28,684 bases of DNA, taken from the NCBI GenBank assembly GCA_900543175.1, contig UQQO01000012.1, positions 1 to 28,684 of the forward strand, given 5' to 3'. Origin of the DNA: an uncultured Fusobacterium sp. (GTDB taxonomy: Bacteria > Fusobacteriota > Fusobacteriia > Fusobacteriales > Fusobacteriaceae). Position 1 is the first letter of the stretch, and every line of letters starts with the position of its first letter. A model generated the notes under the pieces. That model worked only from the letters and a program-made list of their open reading frames with translations, was not told where the DNA came from and made no database searches. Below are positions 14,753 through 23,537 of the stretch, in pieces. A program made the translations under genes and the position numbers.

Positions 14753-15673
14753 ATGAAAGAATTTATCACGAATAAAATTTTAATGGTAAGACCGATAGCT
14801 TTTGGCTATAATGAAGAAACAGGAAAGGATAATCTATATCAGATTAAGGAGGATAATTCAGCTGATGCTATTGAGAAAAGTGCTGAAAAAGAGTTTGATG
14901 CTTTTGTAGAAAAATTAAGAGGAGCTACTATTGATGTTATTGTATTACAAGATACTTTAACTCCTCACACTCCAGATAGTATCTTTCCAAATAATTGGTT
15001 TAGTACTCATAGCAATAACACTCTTATTCTTTACCCTATGTATGCAGAAAATAGAAGACTTGAGAGAACAGATAAGATACTAGAGTTTGTAAAAGATAGA
15101 GAAAATCTAAAAATTGTTGATCTGATTGCAAATGAAAAGAGAGATAGATTTTTAGAGGGAACAGGAAGTATATGTTTAGATAGAAAAAATAAAATTGCTT
15201 ATGCAAATATCTCTAAAAGAACGAATAAAGAGTTATTTAATGAGTTTTGTGAAACTATGGGATATAGAGGAGTTACTTTTAGTGGATTCCAAACTATCAA
15301 TGGGGAAAAAGCTCCTATCTACCATACAAATGTTATGCTAACAATAGCTGAAAATTTTGCAATAGTTTTCTTAAATGCTATTGAAGATGAAAAAGAGAGG
15401 GCAGTTTTAAAAGATAGTATTATCAACTCTGGAAAAGAGCTTATTGAAATCTCTGAAGAACAAACTAAACATTTCTTAGGAAATACTATTGAATTGAAGA
15501 AAGTTAATGGAGATAAGATATTAGTGATGTCAAAAACTGCTTATGAAGCTTTGACTGAAGAGCAAAAAAATATTATTGAGAAGTATGATGAGATACTTTA
15601 TGCAGATATCCACACAATAGAAACAAATGGTGGTGGATCTGCTAGATGTATGATTGCTGAGTGGTTTTTATAA
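14753..15673 (+). CDS. CtlX-like citrulline/arginine-type hydrolase (guanidino-group modifying enzyme family)
   Basis: A 306-residue pentein-fold protein related to arginine deiminase, closest in layout to the citrulline ureidase/CtlX group. Family marks seen are the N-terminal ILMVRPIAFGYNEET, FPNNWFSTHSN (about 79-89), EGTGSICLD, the histidine in YHTNVMLT, and a C-terminal nucleophile Cys299 in GGGSARCMIAEW. Known members hydrolyse citrulline or related ureido or guanidino compounds; the substrate here is inferred. The ATG follows TAGGAGG. It is a single-gene unit with its own promoter and a terminator shared with the convergent gatB. No arginine deiminase pathway genes lie beside it. Confidence 0.83.
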   Translation: MKEFITNKILMVRPIAFGYNEETGKDNLYQIKEDNSADAIEKSAEKEFDAFVEKLRGATIDVIVLQDTLTPHTPDSIFPNNWFSTHSNNTLILYPMYAENRRLERTDKILEFVKDRENLKIVDLIANEKRDRFLEGTGSICLDRKNKIAYANISKRTNKELFNEFCETMGYRGVTFSGFQTINGEKAPIYHTNVMLTIAENFAIVFLNAIEDEKERAVLKDSIINSGKELIEISEEQTKHFLGNTIELKKVNGDKILVMSKTAYEALTEEQKNIIEKYDEILYADIHTIETNGGGSARCMIAEWFL

Positions 15674-15677
15674 TTTA

Positions 15678-15729
15678 AAAACCAGAGCTAATTCTCTTAA
15701 CTAGAGAGTTAGTTCTGGTTTATTTTTTT
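15678..15729. terminator. Bidirectional terminator between ctlX-like gene and gatB
   Basis: AAACCAGAGCTAATTCTCT pairs with AGAGAGTTAGTTCTGGTTT (with two G:U-type positions) around a short TAACT loop. The + strand continues with ATTTTTTT and the - strand with TTTTTAAATT, so both converging transcripts can end here. Confidence 0.88.
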
Positions 15730-15734
15730 ACTTA

Positions 15735-17183
15735 TTAAAGGTTACTTAATTTTTGAGTCATTAACTCTGTTACCATTCCAGGATTTGCTTTACCTTTAGA
15801 AAGTTTCATAACTTGTCCAATAAGTCCTTTTAATACTCTTGGTTTTCTTCCTTCATCTGAACTTTTATAGTCATTTACCATTTTTTCATTAGAAGCAATA
15901 ACTTCATCAATCATAGCTTCAATAGCTCCAGTGTCAGCAACTTGAACCATTCCCTTTTCTTTTACTATAATTTCAGGGGCTCTATCATCAGTTAATTTTA
16001 TTTCAAATAACTCTTTAGCTATTTTTGTAGAGATAACATTTTTCTCAATAAGAGCTATGATCTCTCCAAGGTGTTCAGCAGAGATAGAGAAGTTTTCAAT
16101 AGTAATATTTTTCTCTTTTAAGTTTCTCATAACTTCTGTCATTATCCAGTTTGAACTTAATTTTGGATTTCCAGAAACTTTAGTAACTGCTTCAAAGTAG
16201 TCAGCAAGCTCAATATCTTCACAAAGAATATTAGCATCATATTCAGGGATCTTATAGTCATTGATAAATCTATTTAATTTATCAGTTTTAGATTCTGGCA
16301 TAAGCTCTCTAATAGCTTCTACCTCTTCATCAGTGATAACAAGTTTTAGAAGATCTGGCTCTGGGAAGTATCTGTAATCCATAGCTTCCTCTTTACTTCT
16401 CATTACTTTAGTAGTTTGAGATTCTTCGTCCCAAAGTCTAGTTTCTTGATGAATCTCTCCACCATTTTCAATAGTTTCTATCTGTCTACCGATTTCGTAA
16501 TCTATTGCTCTAGCAACAGCTTTGAAAGAGTTAAGGTTTTTAACCTCTACTCTAGTTCCGTAAACTTTAGATCCTTTTTCCATTACAGAGATATTAGCAT
16601 CACATCTTAAAGAACCAAGTTCCATAGAAACATCACTAATACCAGTATATTTTATTGTACTTTTTAAAGTGTTTAAGTACTCGTAAGCTTCCTCTGATGA
16701 TCTCATATCTGGTTCAGATATAATCTCAATTAGAGGTATAGATGCTCTGTTATAGTTGATAAGTGATTCATGTTCAGCATGAATTGATTTAGCAGCATCC
16801 TCTTCTATTTGAATTTTTGTAATTCCAACTTTTACCATTCTTCCAGAATTTAAGCTAAATTCAAGAAATCCTTTCTCTGCATAAGATTTATCAAATTGAG
16901 TAATTTGATAGTTTTTAGGAGTATCAGGATAGAAATAGTTCTTTCTATCAAAACTACTCTCATTATTTATTTTACAGTTAAGAGCAAGAGCTCCTTTTAC
17001 TGCATATTCTACAACTTTTTTATTTAATTTAGGAAGTGCACCTGGGTGTCCTAAACAGATTGGACAAGTATGAGTGTTAGCATCAGCATTGTCATAGTCA
17101 GCACTACAACCACACCAAACTTTAGTTCCTGTTTTTAATTGAAGGTGAACTTCTAATCCTATAACTGATTCCCATTCTCTCAT
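15735..17183 (-). CDS. gatB: Aspartyl/glutamyl-tRNA(Asn/Gln) amidotransferase subunit B
   Basis: GatB binds the misacylated Glu-tRNA(Gln) or Asp-tRNA(Asn) and phosphorylates the carboxyl group, which is then amidated with ammonia from GatA. The 482-residue protein starts with the family signature WESVIGLEVHLQLKT. A zinc site shows as CGC and CPIC. YFYPDTPKNYQITQFD and the C-terminal YqeY-like tail domain (about 400-480) are present. The ATG at 17183 follows AAGGAGAT. It is the last gene of gatC-gatA-gatB, 28 nt after gatA, and ends at the bidirectional terminator. Confidence 0.97.
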   Translation of the reverse strand: MREWESVIGLEVHLQLKTGTKVWCGCSADYDNADANTHTCPICLGHPGALPKLNKKVVEYAVKGALALNCKINNESSFDRKNYFYPDTPKNYQITQFDKSYAEKGFLEFSLNSGRMVKVGITKIQIEEDAAKSIHAEHESLINYNRASIPLIEIISEPDMRSSEEAYEYLNTLKSTIKYTGISDVSMELGSLRCDANISVMEKGSKVYGTRVEVKNLNSFKAVARAIDYEIGRQIETIENGGEIHQETRLWDEESQTTKVMRSKEEAMDYRYFPEPDLLKLVITDEEVEAIRELMPESKTDKLNRFINDYKIPEYDANILCEDIELADYFEAVTKVSGNPKLSSNWIMTEVMRNLKEKNITIENFSISAEHLGEIIALIEKNVISTKIAKELFEIKLTDDRAPEIIVKEKGMVQVADTGAIEAMIDEVIASNEKMVNDYKSSDEGRKPRVLKGLIGQVMKLSKGKANPGMVTELMTQKLSNL

Positions 17184-17211
17184 TTTATTATCTCCTTCTA
17201 ACAGATAGCTA

Positions 17212-18669
17212 CTAATCTAAATTAGGTAGCTTCCATTCTCCTCTAATTTTTTCAAAAGCATCTCCAGCTTGTATTAATTCTCCCTCTCCAAAAGGTTTAC
17301 CTAATAGTTGAATTCCAACAGGCATATTGTCAGCTAATCCAGCAGGGATTGAGATACCTGGGATTCCAGCAAGGTTAGCAGAAATTGTGAAAATATCTTC
17401 TAGGTAAAGTTCAATAGGAGATTTTTTATCATCAAGTTTAAATGCAGTATTTGGTGATACTGGAGTAAATATCATATCTACTTGTTCAAAAGCTCTATCA
17501 AAGTCTTCTTTGATTAGCTCTCTAACTTTTTGAGCTTTCTTAAAGTAAGCATCATAGAAACCAGCACTTAAAACATAAGTTCCTATCATTATTCTTCTCT
17601 TAACTTCATCTCCAAAACCTTCACTTCTTGAATTTACATAAAGATCATTGATATCTTTTATATTTTCACTTCTATATCCATATCTAACTCCATCAAATCT
17701 TGCAAGGTTTGAACTTGCTTCAGCAGGAGCGATAACATAGTAAGTAGGAACAGCATATTTTGTATGAGGAAGAGAGATCTCAACAATTTCAGCTCCTAAC
17801 TCTCTAAATTTATCTAAAGCTTCATCTATAACTTTTCTTACATTTTCATTTATTCCGTCGATAAAGTACTCTTTAGGAACTCCAATTTTCATCCCTTTAA
17901 TATCTTTTCCTAAAAACTCTGTATAATCAGGTACTTCTCTACTTGAAACAGTAGCATCATAGTCATCTGAACCAGAGATTACATTTAAGCAAAGAGCTAT
18001 ATCTCTTACATTTTTAGCAATAGGTCCAATTTGATCAAGAGATGAAGCAAATGCCATAAGTCCATATCTAGAAACTCTTCCATAAGTTGGTTTTAAACCT
18101 ACAACTCCACAGAAAGAAGCTGGTTGTCTAATACTTCCTCCAGTATCTGATCCTAGAGATATGAAAGCCTCTTGAGCTGCAATAGAAGCTGCTGCTCCTC
18201 CACTACTTCCTCCAGGAACTTTTTCAAGATCCCAAGGGTTTTTAGTTTCTTTGTGATAAGAAGTTTTTGTAGTACTTCCCATTGCAAATTCATCCATATT
18301 AGTGATACCGATGATAATAGCATCAGCTTCTTTTAATTTTTTAACAGCAGTAGCATCATATACTCCTGTATAGTTTGAAAGTATTTTTGAACAAGCAGTA
18401 GTTACATCTCCTTCAGATACCATGTTGTCTTTTATTGCAACAGGTACACCAGCTAGAGCTCCTACTTTCTCTCCATTTTTAATTTTTTCATCTACTATTT
18501 TAGCTTCAGCTAAAGCTTTCTCTTTTCTTAGATTAACAAAACTTCCTATTTTATTATCTATTTTTTCAATTCTTTCAAATATATCTTTAACTACATCTTC
18601 TGATTTGATTTCCCCTTTTAAAATCTTTTCTCTAATTTCAAAGGCAGATAATTTATAAAAATTTTCCAT
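17212..18669 (-). CDS. gatA: Aspartyl/glutamyl-tRNA(Asn/Gln) amidotransferase subunit A
   Basis: The glutaminase subunit of GatCAB, of the amidase signature family. The 485-residue protein has the full Ser-cisSer-Lys triad: Lys80 in GVPVAIKDN, cis-Ser155 in PGGSSGGAA, and Ser179 in GSDTGGSIRQP. It releases ammonia from glutamine, which travels through a channel to GatB. The ATG at 18669 follows AAGGAGG. It lies 40 nt after gatC in the usual CAB order. The presence of GatCAB implies that tRNA(Gln) and/or tRNA(Asn) is charged by the indirect route. Confidence 0.97.
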   Translation of the reverse strand: MENFYKLSAFEIREKILKGEIKSEDVVKDIFERIEKIDNKIGSFVNLRKEKALAEAKIVDEKIKNGEKVGALAGVPVAIKDNMVSEGDVTTACSKILSNYTGVYDATAVKKLKEADAIIIGITNMDEFAMGSTTKTSYHKETKNPWDLEKVPGGSSGGAAASIAAQEAFISLGSDTGGSIRQPASFCGVVGLKPTYGRVSRYGLMAFASSLDQIGPIAKNVRDIALCLNVISGSDDYDATVSSREVPDYTEFLGKDIKGMKIGVPKEYFIDGINENVRKVIDEALDKFRELGAEIVEISLPHTKYAVPTYYVIAPAEASSNLARFDGVRYGYRSENIKDINDLYVNSRSEGFGDEVKRRIMIGTYVLSAGFYDAYFKKAQKVRELIKEDFDRAFEQVDMIFTPVSPNTAFKLDDKKSPIELYLEDIFTISANLAGIPGISIPAGLADNMPVGIQLLGKPFGEGELIQAGDAFEKIRGEWKLPNLD

Positions 18670-18709
18670 TGAAAAAATCCTCCTTGATTTTTACTTATAT
18701 AATTTAATA

Positions 18710-18997
18710 TTACCCAACAACTTTAGGTACGATTATTGCTCCATCTCCAGAATCAGGTGCATTAGAAAGAGCTTTTTCAGTTGATAGAGATTCTCTAACC
18801 TCATCATCTCTTAAATTGTTTACTGCATCATTTACTTGTACTAAAGCTTTTGTTTCTGCTGTATCTACTTCATTTAACATATCAATATATCCAAGTATAT
18901 CATTTAATTCTACTTGAAATTTTTCAATTTCTTCAGCAGAAAATTTTAATCTAGCCAATTTGGCAACATTTAAAACTTCTTCTTTTGTTAAAGCCAT
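18710..18997 (-). CDS. gatC: Aspartyl/glutamyl-tRNA(Asn/Gln) amidotransferase subunit C
   Basis: GatC is the small belt-like subunit that wraps around GatA and stabilises the GatA-GatB interface. The 95-residue product has the family pattern LTKEEVLNVAKLARLKFSAE, a central LNDILGYIDMLNEVDT, and a C-terminal tail that crosses GatA. The ATG at 18997 follows TAGGAGGA. The pseudouridine synthase gene ends 22 nt upstream, so gatCAB looks like the downstream part of a longer operon. Confidence 0.94.
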   Translation of the reverse strand: MALTKEEVLNVAKLARLKFSAEEIEKFQVELNDILGYIDMLNEVDTAETKALVQVNDAVNNLRDDEVRESLSTEKALSNAPDSGDGAIIVPKVVG

Positions 18998-19019
18998 TTT
19001 TTCCTCCTAAAAATAATAT

Positions 19020-19730
19020 TTATAATGAATACAAATAATTCACTTCTTCAGTTGTAAGTTCCCTATACTCTCCTAATTTAAGATTTCCTAGAGATAGTTT
19101 TCCAATCTTCTCTCTTTTTAGTGTAATAACAGGGTGATTTGCAGCATCAAGCATTCTTCTAACCTGTCTGTTTCTTCCCTCTCTTATAGAGATTAAAAGT
19201 TCACTTTTCCCTTTCTCCCTCTTTAAAAGAGTAACATAAGCAGGTAGAGTCATACCATCTTCTAATTTTACTCCATTTTTAAGTTTTGTGATAGACTCAT
19301 CTTTTATCTCTCCAAAAACTTTAGCACGATACTCCTTGTATATTTCTGCTTTTGGGTGGATAATTCTATTAAATAGTTCTCCATCATTAGTTAAAATCAT
19401 AAGTCCAGATGTATTGTAATCAAGTCTCCCTATTGGGAATATTCTTTCCTTACATTTTATCAAATCTACAACAGTTTTTCTACCTCTATCATCTTTTACA
19501 GAGCTTAAAACTTCAAGAGGTTTATTTAAAAGATAGTAAACTTTTCTTTCAGCACTTTTATTTACCTTTTTTCCTTTGATATAAATCTCATCTTTATCTG
19601 AAACTTTTATACCAGCTGTTGCCTTTTCTCCATTTACTTTAATAGCTCCCTCATCAATCAATCTGTCAATCTCTCTTCTTGAAGCTATTCCAATTGAGGC
19701 TAGATACTTATTTATCCTCATCTCTTCCAT
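19020..19730 (-). CDS. RsuA/RluB-family rRNA pseudouridine synthase
   Basis: An S4-domain pseudouridine synthase that converts one uridine in ribosomal RNA; the RluB/RsuA type cannot be separated safely from sequence. The N-terminal S4 domain (about 1-50) has RINKYLASIGIASRREIDRLI. The catalytic Asp lies in GRLDYNTSGLMILTNDGEL, with NRQVRRML near the C-terminus. Start choice is uncertain: TTG at 19739, ATG at 19730 and ATG at 19721 are all in frame and all overlap the end of scpB. I prefer 19730, downstream of AAGGGAG. The scpB-pseudouridine synthase order is common in low-GC bacteria. Confidence 0.9.
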   Translation of the reverse strand: MEEMRINKYLASIGIASRREIDRLIDEGAIKVNGEKATAGIKVSDKDEIYIKGKKVNKSAERKVYYLLNKPLEVLSSVKDDRGRKTVVDLIKCKERIFPIGRLDYNTSGLMILTNDGELFNRIIHPKAEIYKEYRAKVFGEIKDESITKLKNGVKLEDGMTLPAYVTLLKREKGKSELLISIREGRNRQVRRMLDAANHPVITLKREKIGKLSLGNLKLGEYRELTTEEVNYLYSL

Positions 19731-20247
19731 TTTCTTCAATTCTCCCTTTTATATCAATATAGTTTGGTAGTTCAGTAATAGAAGATAAACCTATATATGT
19801 TAAGAATTTTTCTGTAACTTCATAGAGATTAGCTCTACCAGTTCCCTCTTTTTTTCCACAAACTCTTACAAATTTTTTCTCCTCTAGGTTTTGTATAATT
19901 CTATCTACTGAAACTCCTCTAATAGCTTCTATTTCACTTTTAGTAATCGGTTGTCTATAAGCTATAATTGATAGTGTTTCCAGTGATGCACCGGAAAGTT
20001 TTTTAGGTTTAGCTTCATGTTCAAAAAACTCATTGACAACCTCTCCATATATAGGATTAGTTACTAAATAAACTAAATCACCATTGATCTCTATATTTAT
20101 TCCACTATCTTTTCTAGCTCTTTTTAACTCATCAATTATTGGCATAATCTCATCTATTGAAAGAGAGAAAAATTTACAAAGATCTTTTATCTTTATCTCA
20201 TCTCCCCCAAGTAGAAGAATAGCCTCTATCTTATTTTGAATACTCAT
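19708..20247 (-). CDS. scpB: Segregation and condensation protein B
   Basis: ScpB dimers bind ScpA and regulate the SMC condensin that organises the chromosome. The 179-residue protein has two winged-helix domains: one in residues 1-80, the second in 85-160 with LETLSIIAYRQPITKSEIEAIRG-like sequence and GRANLYEVTEKFLTYIGL. The ATG at 20247 follows GGGAG, only 2 nt after the stop of the preceding secreted-protein gene. scpA is not adjacent, unlike the usual scpA-scpB pairing. Confidence 0.94.
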   Translation of the reverse strand: MSIQNKIEAILLLGGDEIKIKDLCKFFSLSIDEIMPIIDELKRARKDSGINIEINGDLVYLVTNPIYGEVVNEFFEHEAKPKKLSGASLETLSIIAYRQPITKSEIEAIRGVSVDRIIQNLEEKKFVRVCGKKEGTGRANLYEVTEKFLTYIGLSSITELPNYIDIKGRIEENGRDEDK

Positions 20248-20249
20248 TT

Positions 20250-21857
20250 TTAATTCTCCCTAAACTCTATTGCTGTAAGATATAAGTATATCATCTCTCC
20301 ATATATCGCTGCATAATTATCTCCATTTAGATCTATTTTAGGAGTTATATAGCAATTATTGTTTAAGATAATCTTTTCAATATTATTTAAAAGATTATCT
20401 CCTTGATCTCTTAAATTGTTTTCATATAGTTTAATAATAAATTCAAGATTATATTTTATATCAACTTTCTTTTCAGATTTTTCTTTTAATACTCCAATCT
20501 CTTTATTATAATATTTTTTATAATCAGATAAAAGGATTTTCTTTTGTTGATCTTTAGGAAGAAAACCTATATATGCAATGTTTTTATGATTACTTTTTTC
20601 ATTCCCTCTTCTTGTTTTTAAACCATCTTTTGTAACATAATTTTTTAAAATAAAATCATATAGTAGATTTTTTCTTTCTAAAATATACTCTCTATCCTCT
20701 TGAAAATCATCTAAATTAGAGATAATATCTATCAAATTATATTGAGTATAGTAGTTAAAAATATTATCTCTTCCATCTAAAATCTCTCCACTATCTTCAA
20801 TAGAGTCCACCATAGATAGAACTTCAGGTCTAATCTTCCAATTAAAATATTTCGGATCAAACTTTTCTCCATTATCTTTCATATAATTGAAAACATAAGT
20901 ATAGTACTCAGCACTTTCAGTTTCGCTTTTTTTCAAGTTAATATCTGCAAAAATCTTACTATCATCAAAATTAGATTTAAATTTGCTTAAAATATAGAAG
21001 AGTTGTATTTTGTTTGTTAAATTCTCTCTACTATCATTATATGAGATTGAATCAGGAATAACAGCTCTTGAAGTTACCAAATCTAAATTTTTTAAGACCT
21101 CTTCAGTTACCTTATTGTGTTTTGTATTTCTTTTAGAAGTTAATTGTTTTTTTAACCAATAATCTAATTCCTGATTAGCTATCATATTTGGAGTAACATA
21201 GCTATTATCTTTAAATTCATCACAGAAGTCAAAGGAGAAAAGGATAGGTTTATCTTCTTTAACATCATTTATAATATAGTAGAGATTATCATCTTGATAT
21301 TTTTTAGTTTTTTCATTTACCTCTTCTAATAAAAAATTCTCAATAACACTGTCTTTAGCAATAAATGTTCTACCACCATAGTTTTCAGATTTAAAAGAGA
21401 TATTATCACTGTAATTAAAAGAGTTTGTCTCTCTAATATACTCTACAAAATCATTATCTCTCTGTGGAACTATATGAAAAGCAAAATCTACTGTTTTATT
21501 ATTAGGAATTTTTTCTAGATCCACACTGAAAAACAATCTGTTTTTTTCAATCATAGATGGGAAAATAGTTACTATAATATTATTTCCATTAACTTTATAG
21601 AAAAGCTGAAGAATATTTGTTTCAGGAACAATTTTAGACTCAACTGGATAATCTTTTAAAGATAGAATATTATCTCCATCAAGGATAATTTTACCCTCTA
21701 TTTTAGAGATATTAACTGGTTGGAAAATATCCCCCTTAATATAGTGGATATTATTTGTAGTTTTATCATAAAAAAGAACTATCTCACTATTGCTAATGAG
21801 ATAGTTACTATATGAAAAGGTATAACACATAAGAAAAATCAAAAACAATCTTTTCAT
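20250..21857 (-). CDS. Secreted protein of unknown function between mreB and scpB
   Basis: I do not recognise this 535-residue protein. It starts with a short signal peptide (MKRLFLIFLMCYTFSYS), probably cut by signal peptidase I near residue 17, so it should act outside the cytoplasmic membrane. No good lipobox is seen. Residues 20-215 have a beta-rich pattern with ligand-binding-like strands. From about 230 to the end the pattern is helical, with helix pairs reminiscent of alpha/alpha toroid proteins, but without glycosidase motifs that I can name. The ATG at 21857 follows GAAAGAAGG. It lies 23 nt after mreB and 2 nt before scpB in a tight operon, which suggests an envelope or cell-shape role. 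Confidence 0.75.
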   Translation of the reverse strand: MKRLFLIFLMCYTFSYSNYLISNSEIVLFYDKTTNNIHYIKGDIFQPVNISKIEGKIILDGDNILSLKDYPVESKIVPETNILQLFYKVNGNNIIVTIFPSMIEKNRLFFSVDLEKIPNNKTVDFAFHIVPQRDNDFVEYIRETNSFNYSDNISFKSENYGGRTFIAKDSVIENFLLEEVNEKTKKYQDDNLYYIINDVKEDKPILFSFDFCDEFKDNSYVTPNMIANQELDYWLKKQLTSKRNTKHNKVTEEVLKNLDLVTSRAVIPDSISYNDSRENLTNKIQLFYILSKFKSNFDDSKIFADINLKKSETESAEYYTYVFNYMKDNGEKFDPKYFNWKIRPEVLSMVDSIEDSGEILDGRDNIFNYYTQYNLIDIISNLDDFQEDREYILERKNLLYDFILKNYVTKDGLKTRRGNEKSNHKNIAYIGFLPKDQQKKILLSDYKKYYNKEIGVLKEKSEKKVDIKYNLEFIIKLYENNLRDQGDNLLNNIEKIILNNNCYITPKIDLNGDNYAAIYGEMIYLYLTAIEFREN

Positions 21858-21880
21858 ATAAAGCCTTCTTTCTTTAAAAA

Positions 21881-22927
21881 TTAATAATCTATTTCAGGAG
21901 ATATTAAAACTTTGCTATAAGTATCAAAGTTTTGTAATAGAGTTTGAATACCATTGATAACAGAGTTTAAAGGATCTTCAGCAATTGTAACATTTAGATT
22001 TAAACTTTCTGATATCTTTTTATCTATTCCTCTTAGAAGAGCACCTCCACCAGTTACATAGATTCCTCTTCTCTTAATATCTGATGATAATTCAGGTGGT
22101 GTTTTTTCAAGAATAACTTTAATCTCTTCAATGATTTGTTGCAATAGTTCTCCAAGAGCCTCAACAATTTCAGAAGAGTAGATTTTTACATCTTTAGGCA
22201 ATCCATTTAAAGCATTTCTACCACTGATATCAATAGATAAATCTTCCTCTAACTCCATAACTGCTCCAATATGTTTTTTAATATCTTCAGCAGTTTTCTC
22301 TCCTATTAAAAGGTTATGTTTTTGTCTAATATAGTCGATAATTGTAGCATCAAATCTATCTCCAGCTACTCTAAAAGAGGAAGTTTTAACTATACCTCCT
22401 AGAGATATAACAGCAAGTTCAGCAGTTCCTCCACCAATATCAACAATCATATTTCCTTCAGGTTCAAATATATTTAATCCTATTCCAATAGCAGCAGCCA
22501 TAGGCTCTTCAACTAAGTATGCTTCCCTTGCTCCAGCCTCTCTTGTAACCTCTATAACAGCTCTTTTTTCAACTTGAGTAACTCCAGCAGGAACACAGAT
22601 AATAACTCTAGGACTAGATAGAAACTTACTATGGTTTACTCTTTTATAAAAAGAACCTAGCATTTTTTCTGTTATCTCATAATCAGCAATTACCCCATTT
22701 TTTAATGGTCTGATAGTATCTAGGTTGTTAGGTGTTCTCCCTATCATCAGTTTAGCTCTTTCACCAACTTCAAAAATATCTTTTGTTTTAGTGTTAATTG
22801 CAACAACAGAAGGTTCATTTAAAATTATTCCCTTGTCCTTAACACAGATTAAAGTATTTGATGTTCCTAAATCAATTCCTAAATCTTCAGAGAAAAAACC
22901 TAAAAATTTATTAAAATACTTTTTCAT
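21881..22927 (-). CDS. mreB: Rod shape-determining protein, MreB/Mbl family actin homologue
   Basis: A bacterial actin that polymerises on the inner membrane face and guides peptidoglycan elongation. The 348-residue protein has a charged amphipathic N-terminus, the phosphate-1 motif GIDLGTSNT (about 17-25), GVIADYEITEKML, phosphate-2 IVDIGGGTAELAVIS, and the adenosine motif YVTGGGALLRG. The ATG at 22927 follows GAGGTGA. mreC, mreD, rodA and a penicillin-binding protein are absent; flanking genes are maf (a common mreB neighbour) and a secreted unknown protein. MreB and Mbl cannot be told apart here. Confidence 0.95.
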   Translation of the reverse strand: MKKYFNKFLGFFSEDLGIDLGTSNTLICVKDKGIILNEPSVVAINTKTKDIFEVGERAKLMIGRTPNNLDTIRPLKNGVIADYEITEKMLGSFYKRVNHSKFLSSPRVIICVPAGVTQVEKRAVIEVTREAGAREAYLVEEPMAAAIGIGLNIFEPEGNMIVDIGGGTAELAVISLGGIVKTSSFRVAGDRFDATIIDYIRQKHNLLIGEKTAEDIKKHIGAVMELEEDLSIDISGRNALNGLPKDVKIYSSEIVEALGELLQQIIEEIKVILEKTPPELSSDIKRRGIYVTGGGALLRGIDKKISESLNLNVTIAEDPLNSVINGIQTLLQNFDTYSKVLISPEIDY

Positions 22928-22958
22928 TCTTCACCTCTAAGTTAATTAAATATTATAG

Positions 22959-23537
22959 TTAAATATTTTTAATCTCTTCTAAACTAATTCCAACTTCATT
23001 AAGCTTTGCTATAAAATCTCCAATAGGAAATCCCATAACACTAAAGAAATCACCATTTATTTTTTTTACAAAAACAGCACCTTTTCCCTGTATTCCATAA
23101 GAGCCTGCCTTGTCCATTGGTTCACCAGTTTCTATATACCATTTTATCATATTTTCATCTAGTTCCCTAAAGAAAACTTCACTAATATTATAATTTGTAA
23201 TATCTATATTTTTAGAGATATTTATAAAGCTATAAGCAGTGATTACATTGTGCTTTCTACCTGAAAGGAGTTTCAATGTTTTAAAAGCTTCCTCTCTGTT
23301 TTTAGGTTTTCCAATTATCTCACCGTCTACTTCAACTATTGTGTCAGCTCCAACAACATATTCAGTTGGATGTTTTTCAGCAATAGAGAAAGTTTTTTTT
23401 CTAGCAATATCCATAATTTTTAGAGTAAGCTCTTTTTCATCACTTATCTCTTCAATTTCAGCACCTTCTATTTTTAAATTAAATCCCATATCTTCAAGAA
23501 TCTCTTTTCTCCTTGGAGATTTTGATGCTAGTATCAT
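22959..23537 (-). CDS. maf: Maf-family nucleoside triphosphate pyrophosphatase
   Basis: Maf proteins hydrolyse noncanonical or methylated nucleoside triphosphates (dTTP/UTP or m7GTP type) to monophosphates and have been tied to septum formation. The 192-residue product has the phosphate-binding start ILASKSPRRKEIL, the catalytic Asp region VVGADTIVEVDG, KPKNREEA and the C-terminal VMGFPIGDF. Its substrate subtype is not certain. The ATG at 23537 follows a strong AAGGAG site and overlaps the end of the upstream gene by 44 nt in a different frame. Confidence 0.94.
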   Translation of the reverse strand: MILASKSPRRKEILEDMGFNLKIEGAEIEEISDEKELTLKIMDIARKKTFSIAEKHPTEYVVGADTIVEVDGEIIGKPKNREEAFKTLKLLSGRKHNVITAYSFINISKNIDITNYNISEVFFRELDENMIKWYIETGEPMDKAGSYGIQGKGAVFVKKINGDFFSVMGFPIGDFIAKLNEVGISLEEIKNI

